A stretch of DNA of 47,289 bases from Candidatus Zixiibacteriota bacterium (GTDB taxonomy: Bacteria > Zixibacteria > MSB-5A5 > GN15 > FEB-12). The notes beneath the pieces are model-generated. The model worked only from the letters and a program-made list of their open reading frames with translations, was not told the origin of the DNA and made no database searches. The translations under genes were made by a program, and so were the position numbers. Positions 16,657 to 23,242 of the stretch are shown here, in pieces. Position 1 is the first letter of the stretch; every line of letters starts with the position of its first letter. The stretch covers positions 1 to 47,289 of the forward strand of contig JAJRSF010000032.1 of the NCBI GenBank assembly GCA_024278935.1, read 5' to 3'.

Positions 16657-17913
16657 CTATTTTTGGAGAAAATGTGGAGAATAACAGGAAATGCAAGAAA
16701 CATCAGATTTCGAAAGTGTGCTATGACTTCCATTTGGTTCCGGCTGGTCATGACATTCCAAACAGAGATCATTACTTCTTAAATCAGAAACTGAACGGTC
16801 TTCATGGCATGACTCACAGTCACCATCATCAAACGGTGCATGCGGAGTCGAGTAGAATAACTTCTCTACAGATGAACCATGCGGATTATGACAAGACGCA
16901 CAGTTTTGAATTTCAAAATCGACAACATGGGTAGTTTTAAAATCATCGTCGTCAGCATCATGGCAATTAGTGCAGAGGTCCGGTTGGATTTCCACTAAAA
17001 CTCCGCCATGCGGATCGTGACAAGTCACACAGCCGTCATCAACAGCCGCATGAGGGAACTCAAGTTCAAGCAGTTCTTCAATATCAGAATGGCAGGTGAA
17101 GCAAAGCGATGGGGTTTCGTCGGTCAGATATTTCCCGTCTTTTTCAAAATGAGGATCGTGACAAATTGTGCAAGACTCATCTTCTAATACGGTATGTTTT
17201 TTCTCACCGGTGACTTTTTCTGTAAGGTCTTCATGACAACCTAAACATAATTCGATAGAGCTGTTTTTCAATAATGCGGAATGTTCAGAACTATGTCCTT
17301 CGTGACAATTATTACAGGAATTTTCATCATCGGCAGTATGTAGATTATCCGGGGCAAAACCATCAATTATAGTTTCATGACACTCAAGGCATTGGTAAGC
17401 TATCGGCATCTGAAACGAAGTACCAAACATGGAGCCATGCGGGGAGTGACATTTAATACAATTACCATCTTTATATGGCATATGAATTATACCCTCAGCT
17501 TCAGTCGGGTCATCGTGACATTCAATACAGAGTTCTTTTACCGGTGCTGTTAAAAGCATCTTATTATCAGATGCGTGCGGCGTGTGACAGGCGAGACAGC
17601 TTGTTTCATCTAAGAGTGGGGCATGGATATCATCTTCTTCGAGATAATCTAATGTCGTGTGACAGTCAGTGCAGAGGTTTACAATTTCATCTTTAAATTC
17701 AATTTGGTTTCGAAATCCGTGAAATTGATGACAGGCTTCGCAATTTTTTTTCTCAAATGGCTGATGATTGTTCTTTTTTTCTCGTTCTTTATAAAACTTC
17801 GGATGGCATTCCAGACACGTCTTTTCCTTATCATCTTTTGCTATTCCCATCGAAGAGAATAGCAATAAAGAGAAAATTATAAGAATTACTGTCTGTTTAC
17901 CAAATTTTTTCAT
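16657..17913 (-). CDS. Sixteen-heme c-type cytochrome (with a seventeenth, degenerate site)
   Basis: The 418-residue protein has a signal peptide (ending SSMGIA-KDD) and sixteen CXXCH motifs: CLECH, CEACH, CTDCH, CLACH, CIECH, CIKCH, CLECH, CNNCH, CLGCH, CTICH, CFTCH, CVTCH, CTNCH, CASCH, CESCH, CLECH. They alternate as single CxxCH and CHxPH pairs roughly every 20-25 residues, the doubled-CXXCH layout, with very little sequence between hemes, so the protein should be a dense linear heme wire. A last site reads CISCYSPH: the heme-ligating His (codon 411) is Tyr. The protein is acidic (many Asp/Glu). It starts 11 bases after the LolA-like gene, and AAAGGT precedes the ATG. Probably periplasmic, bridging to the outer membrane. 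Confidence 0.9.
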   Translation of the reverse strand: MKKFGKQTVILIIFSLLLFSSMGIAKDDKEKTCLECHPKFYKEREKKNNHQPFEKKNCEACHQFHGFRNQIEFKDEIVNLCTDCHTTLDYLEEDDIHAPLLDETSCLACHTPHASDNKMLLTAPVKELCIECHDDPTEAEGIIHMPYKDGNCIKCHSPHGSMFGTSFQMPIAYQCLECHETIIDGFAPDNLHTADDENSCNNCHEGHSSEHSALLKNSSIELCLGCHEDLTEKVTGEKKHTVLEDESCTICHDPHFEKDGKYLTDETPSLCFTCHSDIEELLELEFPHAAVDDGCVTCHDPHGGVLVEIQPDLCTNCHDADDDDFKTTHVVDFEIQNCASCHNPHGSSVEKLFYSTPHAPFDDGDCESCHEDRSVSDLRSNDLCLECHDQPEPNGSHSTLSKSDVSCISCYSPHFLQK

Positions 17914-17924
17914 TTTTATTACCT

Positions 17925-18746
17925 TTAATGTGTTTTATCTGAACTCATTAATACTGACTCAGGCGTAAATTCATTTTCTTTTAGTATCGGATTTATTTCA
18001 ATGTTTGTTACTACTGATTTGGCAACTAATAAACCCATTGAAATATTTTCTAAACTATGAGGAAAAACAAAACCGTCGACTTTTTTGAAATTATCAAAAT
18101 AATTCACAAAGACAAAGGTATTGGTGTCTTGATAAATAACACCTTCAGCATATTTGATAAAATGAGTTTTATTGTCGATGCCTAAAACAACCATAAGGGA
18201 ATCATTCTTTTTCATATAGATATATGAAAGAGTATCATTATTGCGGGTACCATATCTCATTTCAGAAAATGGTTCTGTTTGCATAGCCAGTGGCATAGAA
18301 AGAGTTAAATAGCTAAATAGTTCGGCTTTATATTTTCCGGAAAAGAGAACAAGAGTTGTATCTCTGCCAATAAACCATGATTTGGCACCATCAATAATAC
18401 GAGCTTCAATTGCCGGTTTTTGATGACGGATAATTTTATACTGACGTTTGTTGGTGTATGTTTTTTCAACGGTAATATCTTTGGCACTTAAAAATACTTC
18501 CATAAAATATTGAATTCTGCAAGAAGACAGGTTTTTCAAATGTTCGACTCCACCATAGGCAGCGATACAATCTTCGATTAATTTTTGACCTGCTTCTGAT
18601 TTTTCAACAGAAGTTGCTGCAGTATATAGTGAATCGTAATTGAATTTTTCTATAGCAGCTTTTTGACCGTGGAAATTATCAAATGCAGTAACAGTACCAC
18701 CTGCGAGTAAGACAATAACGAGTAAGAGTAATATTTTTTTATACAT
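17925..18746 (-). CDS. Exported LolA-like beta-sheet protein
   Basis: The start is ATG 18746 (MYKKILLLL), with AAAGGA 6-7 bases upstream, opening a signal peptide (ending GGTVTA-FDN). The 273-residue product has the AYGGVEHLKNLSS pattern followed by long strand-rich segments (KTYTNKRQYKIIRHQKPAIEARI, KSWFIG, a late GFVFPHSLENI) as in outer-membrane lipoprotein carrier/LolA-like and related periplasmic half-barrel proteins. The family assignment is by pattern only. It sits between the thioredoxin-like and 16-heme genes in one operon, so a job in delivering lipid-anchored components of the cytochrome system is possible but unproven. Confidence 0.6.
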   Translation of the reverse strand: MYKKILLLLVIVLLAGGTVTAFDNFHGQKAAIEKFNYDSLYTAATSVEKSEAGQKLIEDCIAAYGGVEHLKNLSSCRIQYFMEVFLSAKDITVEKTYTNKRQYKIIRHQKPAIEARIIDGAKSWFIGRDTTLVLFSGKYKAELFSYLTLSMPLAMQTEPFSEMRYGTRNNDTLSYIYMKKNDSLMVVLGIDNKTHFIKYAEGVIYQDTNTFVFVNYFDNFKKVDGFVFPHSLENISMGLLVAKSVVTNIEINPILKENEFTPESVLMSSDKTH

Positions 18747-18826
18747 TGTATATCCTTTCATTTTTCTTATACAAAGTTTGGACAAATATAGTCACAATTA
18801 AAAATGAACCAACAGGTTTTTTCCTT

Positions 18827-19945
18827 TTAAGGAAATATAATATCCCCTGATGTCATAAAAGTTTGCACTGCGGACTTTTTATTTCCAACCAATGTATATA
18901 ATAGTGCTTGCTGAAAAAGTGCTTTCGGGTGGTTGCTATAATGTAGTAAAATATAATCAAGATGTATTTGGGCATTTTCAGATTGATGCATATCAAGATA
19001 GCAATCGACTAAAAGAAAACGTGTTTCTAAATTTGTACTGTCTCTTTTAATTACTTTGTTTAAGAGTTCAGCGGCTTCATTATATTCTTTTTTACGAATA
19101 AGATTTCGGCTTATGAGTAGTTGCGGAAAAAGTAATGTCGAATCAATATCTGATACTATATAGGTGAGTTCGACAGCTTTTTCATATTGGGCTAACTCAT
19201 ACCGAATAACAGACTCTAACAAGTATGGCTGCAAATATAATGAGTCGTTGACTTGGGCTTGCTTTAAATTGTCAAGAGCTTGCTCATAAGAGCGTTGTCC
19301 AAAAAGTTTAAAAGCAGCGTTATAAAATCGTAATGCTTTTTTTACCGGTTTATATCTGTCATCAGAAACGATGACTATTTCTGATGACCTGCCCAGAAGT
19401 GAATCGAGCGAATCTATCAAATGATCCTGTGCAGTGAGGGAGAAGCTGGAAAATAGAAAGCGAATGACTACAATTTTGTCGGTAATAATTGTCGAGGGAA
19501 CCGCTATCAACCCAAAAGCATCTGCAATCTTGTTTCGCTCATCTCTTAACACAGGTATAGAAATATTGTTTGATTTTAAATAAGTGTTTAAATTAAAACT
19601 GTTCAACCGACCGGTATAGATAGAAAGATATTGCACCGTGCTGTCTTGGAGGTCGTCTGATAAGTCTTGTAAAAATTGCAATTCTTCAATTGAACGCCCG
19701 GACCATTCTGCCCAAAAACAGATTAAAATTATCTTTTCATCCTGGATGAACTTATCTGTTGAAATTTTCTCAAGAGAGATAACATCTTTTCCTTGCAATT
19801 GAGGCAACTGATCACCTATAAGCAGATTCTGAAATGAAGCGTCGACCCTTTGAAACGAAAAAACTGCTACTACAATAGAGCATAGAATCATCAATATTGT
19901 ACTTTTGGCAATGTTTTTCTCTTTTGAAATATTCAATTTACACAT
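18827..19945 (-). CDS. Cysteine-less thioredoxin-fold / TPR exported protein
   Basis: The 372-residue protein has an N-terminal hydrophobic segment (about 16-32), then a TlpA/AhpC-like thioredoxin fold at about 38-185 (IGDQLPQL, IILICFWAEWSGRSIEELQFLQDL, ...IPVLRDERNKIADAFGLIAVPSTIIT). The usual WCxxC is WSGRS here, so neither redox cysteine is present. The cis-Pro motif (VPST) remains. Residues about 205-365 form tetratricopeptide repeats (RSYEQALDNLKQAQVNDS, KEYNEAAELLNKVIKRDS). It cannot be a thiol oxidoreductase by the normal mechanism and is better seen as a binding protein, perhaps a cytochrome-assembly helper. It is the first gene of the 19945-16657 operon. Confidence 0.75.
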   Translation of the reverse strand: MCKLNISKEKNIAKSTILMILCSIVVAVFSFQRVDASFQNLLIGDQLPQLQGKDVISLEKISTDKFIQDEKIILICFWAEWSGRSIEELQFLQDLSDDLQDSTVQYLSIYTGRLNSFNLNTYLKSNNISIPVLRDERNKIADAFGLIAVPSTIITDKIVVIRFLFSSFSLTAQDHLIDSLDSLLGRSSEIVIVSDDRYKPVKKALRFYNAAFKLFGQRSYEQALDNLKQAQVNDSLYLQPYLLESVIRYELAQYEKAVELTYIVSDIDSTLLFPQLLISRNLIRKKEYNEAAELLNKVIKRDSTNLETRFLLVDCYLDMHQSENAQIHLDYILLHYSNHPKALFQQALLYTLVGNKKSAVQTFMTSGDIIFP

Positions 19946-20008
19946 AATTTCTATTAAATAACTTCTTTCTATTATAGCAATTTAAATCAGCAGGCTTGTC
20001 TTGTGAAA

Positions 20009-20037
20009 AAGATAACAAGCTTATTCTCTCAGGTCAA
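20009..20037 (-). promoter_or_regulatory. Promoter of the thioredoxin-like / 16-heme operon
   Basis: TTGACC (20032-20037, minus), a 17-base spacer and TATCTT (20009-20014) place a transcript start about 57 bases before the ATG at 19945. Confidence 0.6.
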
Positions 20038-20114
20038 GTAGAAAACAATCGAGACCATCTTTTAGGTTAATACTCTTATAAATATTTGCCGATATATTTC
20101 AGTAAACAAAGCTA

Positions 20115-20143
20115 TTGATTAATTAGTCGATATCGCCTATCTT
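20115..20143 (+). promoter_or_regulatory. Promoter of arcA
   Basis: TTGATT (20115-20120), a 17-base spacer and TATCTT (20138-20143), about 44 bases before the arcA ATG. The -10 is identical to that of the divergent operon. Confidence 0.55.
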
Positions 20144-20186
20144 GGTCTGTTTTAAAATTATGAAATTGCAAAAAGGAAATTAGGAA

Positions 20187-21455
20187 ATGTCAATATTATC
20201 AGAGTATCACCCTCTCAGAAAAGTCGTCGTACACCAACCGGGACACGAATGGAATCTCGTTACTGTCGAGCATAATATGCAGGAAAAATATCTTATCGAA
20301 GATGTTTTGTTCACCGAAGATGCCGCCGCCGACCATGCCGAGTTTACTGCTTGTATCAAACATGCTGTTGGCGATGATTCTGTTATCGAATTTGCCGACT
20401 TATTATCTGACATTTTAGATGACCGCGAAATCCGCTCAGACATTGTTGGAGCTATTTCTGCTCTTGAGGGAGTAGGTATTAAAACCCATGACCTGATGCT
20501 CTCCGATGAGTTCTCTCAAAAAGAACTCGCCGAGCTTATGATTGCAGGTGCCTACAAACCTGATGATAAAGATCATCAAGGCTACAGAGTTCTCTTTCCG
20601 CCGATTCCAAATTTATTATTTACTCGTGATATTGGTATTTTTTACAACGATGCTGTTATCTTAAGCCACCCGGCAAAAACTGTCAGACGGCGTGAAGGTC
20701 TCCTTGCACGTTACATTTTCAGAAACCATCCACTTTTTAAAGGTATTGAAATTGTCGATATTTTCGATGATGCCACCAGTCATGGTCTCAAAGAAAGCGT
20801 GCATCTTGAAGGCGGCGATATGATTGCTTTGGACCATGAAACTCTCTTGGTCGGTTGTTCAGAACGTACTTCAGCTATCGCAATTGAGCTGCTCACCAAA
20901 CGGCTCCTAACCGAAAAAATTACCAAACGGGTTATCAGAGTAAACTTACCATCCGATCGAGCCACAATGCATTTGGATACTGTCTTTACTATTATAGGCG
21001 AAGATGACTGCGTTTTTTATCCTCGTTTCTTTTCAGAAGAAGAAGGCTCCGAGCGTTGTCCTTGTTTTACATATGAGATGGTGAACGGTCGGGTAAAGTT
21101 GGTGCATGAATCAGCACCAAACTCAATATTTGCTTCACTTGAACGTCTCGGTTATGGTTTCAGCAATAGGATTCCATGCGGTGGAAATATCCCTCATTAT
21201 CAAACGAGAGAACAATGGACCGATGGTGCCAATCTGTTTGCGGTACTTCCGAGAGTTGCTTTTATCTACGAACGAAATATCCAAACGATTAAAGCTTTCA
21301 AAGATATCGGCTATACAATCATGTCACCAAAAGAATTTGTGCAAACCGATGTTGAGTTTCTTGATAAAACTCTTATCACAATGAGCGGTGCAGAACTATC
21401 TCGAGGACGAGGTGGTGCAAGATGTATGACTATGCCGTTCGATAGAAAACAATAA
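20187..21455 (+). CDS. arcA: Arginine deiminase
   Basis: The 422-residue protein has the length and motifs of arginine deiminase, which hydrolyses L-arginine to L-citrulline and ammonia in the cytoplasm. Visible are the N-terminal SEYHPLRKVVVHQPG, the substrate motif LLFTRDIGIF, HLEGGDMIALD (catalytic Glu/Asp region), HLDTVFTII (catalytic His), and the C-terminal SRGRGGARCMTMPFDR, whose Cys is the nucleophile. All key residues look present. AGGAA lies about 5 bases before the ATG. No carbamate kinase or ornithine transcarbamylase gene is adjacent, so whether it feeds an ATP-yielding deiminase pathway or serves acid resistance or nitrogen release is not decided here. Confidence 0.95.
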   Translation: MSILSEYHPLRKVVVHQPGHEWNLVTVEHNMQEKYLIEDVLFTEDAAADHAEFTACIKHAVGDDSVIEFADLLSDILDDREIRSDIVGAISALEGVGIKTHDLMLSDEFSQKELAELMIAGAYKPDDKDHQGYRVLFPPIPNLLFTRDIGIFYNDAVILSHPAKTVRRREGLLARYIFRNHPLFKGIEIVDIFDDATSHGLKESVHLEGGDMIALDHETLLVGCSERTSAIAIELLTKRLLTEKITKRVIRVNLPSDRATMHLDTVFTIIGEDDCVFYPRFFSEEEGSERCPCFTYEMVNGRVKLVHESAPNSIFASLERLGYGFSNRIPCGGNIPHYQTREQWTDGANLFAVLPRVAFIYERNIQTIKAFKDIGYTIMSPKEFVQTDVEFLDKTLITMSGAELSRGRGGARCMTMPFDRKQ

Positions 21456-21552
21456 CTGCACTTTTTTTACCTCTTTTATTCAAATCAGATAGCTTAAAGT
21501 CTACTATATTGAGGAATGTTATACTTTTTTTCAACTTTGTGAAAAAAAGTAC

Positions 21553-21580
21553 TTGACAAAAAAGCCTATTACTATACATT
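21553..21580 (+). promoter_or_regulatory. Promoter of the candidate small RNA
   Basis: TTGACA (21553-21558), a 16-base spacer and TACATT (21575-21580), about 100 bases beyond arcA. No protein-coding frame of note follows before the terminator at 21733. Confidence 0.45.
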
Positions 21581-21586
21581 CGGGTT

Positions 21587-21766
21587 TGAATTTGAAATAT
21601 ATGAGATTAAAGATATAGAGAATATAAAAATTTGATATTAACAGTCAATCTGAGCCTTCTACCGGTCACAAGGAATTGTAACTTGTAGAGGATGAAAAAC
21701 TACCTAACAGGGCATAGCCCGTTTATAATATAAAAGCCTGAGACATTTACCTCAGGCTTTCTTTTA
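21587..21766 (+). ncRNA. Candidate structured small RNA, class unknown
   Basis: A stretch of about 180 bases has a promoter-like element in front and a clean terminator at its end but no convincing reading frame. Internally it can fold: CCTTCTAC (21655-21662) pairs with GTAGAGG further on with one bulge, enclosing ACAA-GGAA-TTGT (a GNRA-type loop); a second hairpin is GGGC-ATA-GCCC near 21710-21720; the third is the terminator. The size is in the 6S RNA range, but I cannot match the 6S open-bubble structure, so no class is claimed. An alternative is that it is only the distal 3' end of arcA mRNA. Confidence 0.4.
21733..21766 (+). terminator. Rho-independent terminator
   Basis: AAAGCCTGAG (21733-21742) pairs perfectly with CTCAGGCTTT (21751-21760) across an 8-base loop, followed by CTTTTATT. 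Confidence 0.9.
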
Positions 21767-21780
21767 TTCATTATAGTAAA

Positions 21781-21806
21781 CTGGGTAGCCCACCATTTAT
21801 GGTGGG
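21781..21806 (+). repeat. REP-like element family A, copy 1
   Basis: CTGGGTAG tag plus the palindrome CCCACCAT-TT-ATGGTGGG; left outer end of the RAYT block. Confidence 0.8.
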
Positions 21807-21847
21807 AATTCTAAATTCTTACTGAATAGTTACAGATATTTGAACTT

Positions 21848-21876
21848 GTAGGGAAGAACCCTTTAGTGGTTCTGCC
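21848..21876 (+). repeat. REP-like element family B, copy 1
   Basis: GTAGGGA followed by the imperfect palindrome AGAACC-CTTTAGT-GGTTCT and GCC. Inner left repeat of the RAYT block. Confidence 0.75.
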
Positions 21877-21964
21877 TTTTAAAAACGAATTATCGACGGT
21901 CGAAACCCCTGACGTTCTGCCAATATGTGATTGCTAAAACTTACGAATATGAACATATGCTTCT

Positions 21965-22462
21965 ATGTCCAAACTGTTACGCTATTATGCAAAAGGGAAT
22001 ATGTACTTTGTAACATCTGTTACTAACAATAGAGAACCATATTTAGATGGTAGCTATTCAATTTTTGTGGATATATTAAATGAGTTGTCAACAAGATTAG
22101 ATTTTAAACTTATCGCTTATGTTGTAATGCCAGACCATTTTCATCTATTGATTGACCCAAAAGGAAATGATTTATCTGACATTCTGAAACGCATTAAAAT
22201 CAAATTTGCATATCAATATCGCAATAAAAACAATTTGTATAGAAAAACCGTTTGGCAAAAAAGGTTTTGGGATCACATAATTAGAGACCTGGAAGATTTG
22301 AACCGGCATATTGATTATATCCATTATAACCCGATTAAACATTTGAAAATGAAAAGTCCATTTGATTACGAGTTTTCATCTATTCATAATTACAAAGAAT
22401 ATTATTCAGATGATTGGGGGATGGATGAAGAGTTATTGTTTGATGGTGAATTCGGGGAGTGA
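21965..22462 (+). CDS. REP-associated tyrosine transposase (RAYT, IS200-like Y1 family)
   Basis: The 165-residue protein has the HUH nuclease motif in MPDHFHLLIDP (about residues 55-66) and a downstream helix HIDYIHYNPIKH whose Tyr is the expected single catalytic tyrosine. The N-terminus (YYAKGNMYFVTSVTNNREPYL) and WQKRFWDHIIRD segment are typical of the family. RAYTs are single-copy Y1 transposases that mobilise or maintain REP palindromes, and such palindromes flank this gene on both sides. Length is normal for the family. There is no clear ribosome-binding site before the ATG. The reading frame appears intact. Confidence 0.9.
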   Translation: MSKLLRYYAKGNMYFVTSVTNNREPYLDGSYSIFVDILNELSTRLDFKLIAYVVMPDHFHLLIDPKGNDLSDILKRIKIKFAYQYRNKNNLYRKTVWQKRFWDHIIRDLEDLNRHIDYIHYNPIKHLKMKSPFDYEFSSIHNYKEYYSDDWGMDEELLFDGEFGE

Positions 22463-22479
22463 AATGGTGGAGTATTGAT

Positions 22480-22508
22480 GGCAGAACCACTAAAGGGTTC
22501 TGCCCTAC
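22480..22508 (-). repeat. REP-like element family B, copy 2 (inverted)
   Basis: Near-exact reverse complement of the 21848 copy (one base differs). It forms the junction at which the truncated RAYT fragment ends. Confidence 0.75.
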
Positions 22509-22637
22509 GAAGTTTTTCAGATATTTCAGGAAAATTAAAATTGAATTTTTGTCTGAAAAATAATTACGATTTTGATAACAGGAAAAAGTGATGAACCGAG
22601 CAGTCCCTGAATTATCATAATGTTTTAGTTTTGGCAT
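22509..22637 (-). pseudogene. Truncated RAYT (N-terminal fragment)
   Basis: From an ATG at 22637 the minus strand encodes MPKLKHYDNSGTARFITFSC and about 22 more residues (YQNRNYFSDKNSILIFLKYL), which match the N-terminal strand-helix start of RAYT transposases. The similarity stops where the family-B repeat begins at 22508; the open frame beyond (to 22380) only runs through the repeat and antisense of the intact RAYT. Neither the HUH motif nor the catalytic Tyr is present, so this is a remnant. Confidence 0.75.
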
Positions 22638-22684
22638 ATAGTAAGTTTAGTTTTTATAAGTGATTGGGTCAATCACATATTTAC

Positions 22685-22710
22685 CCCACCATAAATGGTG
22701 GGCTACCCAG
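22685..22710 (-). repeat. REP-like element family A, copy 2 (inverted)
   Basis: Exact reverse complement of 21781-21806; right outer end of the RAYT block. Confidence 0.8.
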
Positions 22711-22954
22711 CTATTATACACAACTTTATCTCTTTTCATCAATCTAATTTTGATCTTAACTCCAAAAACTCTACAAATACTCACATCATTCGCACTACAT
22801 CGCTTTCTATGAACAACTAAATTTGAAAATGAAAATAGCTGAGATTAGAAAAAAAACGTTATTTCGAAAAACGAACCCATTTTGCTGTAACGTCAAGAGA
22901 GCAATGAAATTATAAAGAAAAAGTTGTTTTTGATTGTGGGTAACTATTCTGTCA

Positions 22955-22978
22955 GGGTAGCCCACCCTTTAGGGTGGG
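22955..22978 (+). repeat. REP-like element family A, variant copy 3
   Basis: GGGTAG plus the palindrome CCCACCC-TTT-AGGGTGGG (last base of the arm shared); a diverged relative of the RAYT end repeats. Confidence 0.65.
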
Positions 22979-23002
22979 TTTCTGTTCGCTTTGGATCGTC
23001 AT

Positions 23003-23031
23003 GTAGGGAAGAACCCTTTAGTGGTTCTGCC
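23003..23031 (+). repeat. REP-like element family B, copy 3
   Basis: Same 29-base sequence as the 21848 copy, about 1.15 kb away, in the same orientation. Confidence 0.75.
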
Positions 23032-23135
23032 TTATCAAATCGGGAATGACATTGATTCATGGTTTTTTATAATTGTCATTTCCAGCCTGCAGGCTGTTCC
23101 CCTCTACAAAGAGGGGATTAAGGGGTGTGTATGTT

Positions 23136-23164
23136 TTGTAGGGAACTGGTCTGCCTGTTCCGCA
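23136..23164 (+). repeat. REP-like element family C, copy 1
   Basis: TTGTAGGGAACTGG followed by TCTGCCTGTTCCGCA; it contains GGAAC and GTTCC arms. Related copies occur at 29122 and 29861. Confidence 0.65.
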
Positions 23165-23199
23165 TAAAAAATAGGGTTCAAGCTAACTCGAACCCTATA
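23165..23199 (-). terminator. Terminator of ettA
   Basis: ATAGGGTTC and GAACCCTAT form a 9-base stem (23171-23199) followed in the minus direction by ATTTTTTATG. A second perfect hairpin (23216-23237, TGTCAGGAA/TTCCTGACA) precedes it. Confidence 0.88.
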
Positions 23200-23215
23200 T
23201 AATATTCAACTGCGA

Positions 23216-23237
23216 TGTCAGGAACCCTTTCCTGACA
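23216..23237. repeat. Perfect hairpin just after ettA stop
   Basis: TGTCAGGAA and TTCCTGACA separated by CCCT, 6 bases after the ettA stop. It lacks a T-run of its own; it may protect the mRNA 3' end or assist termination. Confidence 0.6.
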
Positions 23238-23242
23238 TGCTA

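Larger units (their letters stand above)
21781..22710. mobile_element. RAYT element within nested inverted repeats
   Basis: The outer ends are perfect 26-base inverted repeats (21781-21806 and 22685-22710), each containing its own palindrome CCCACCAT-TT-ATGGTGGG. Inside them is a second inverted pair of 29-base repeats (21848-21876 and 22480-22508). Between the inner repeats lies an intact REP-associated tyrosine transposase gene (21965-22462); between the right inner and outer repeats lies the N-terminal fragment of another. Whether the whole block moves as a unit is inference. Confidence 0.7.
22711..23164. other. Intergenic region with REP-like palindromes
   Basis: No gene is visible between the RAYT block and the ettA terminator. 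The part 22711-22950 is unremarkable AT-rich sequence. From 22955 on there are three REP-like elements (families A, B, C) and a short palindrome CCCCTCT-ACAA-AGAGGGG (23099-23116). Confidence 0.6.

Noticed and set aside
16602-16934. A plus-strand 110-codon frame overlapping the end of the 16-heme gene
   Set aside because: It is antisense to the CXXCH-rich frame; its HHHQ-type runs are the complement of heme motifs. No ribosome-binding site.
3224-17913. Many regularly spaced CATGACA-like stretches resembling a repeat array
   Set aside because: They are reverse-complement codons for CHxxH heme motifs, not DNA repeats or CRISPR.
22380-22637. An 85-codon minus-strand gene
   Set aside because: Only the first about 43 codons resemble a RAYT; the rest reads through a repeat and antisense of the intact transposase. 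Listed as a pseudogene instead.
23171-23200. GGTTCAAGC / CGAACC looked like a tRNA T-arm
   Set aside because: It is a simple 9-base terminator hairpin with a T-run; no other tRNA arms are present.
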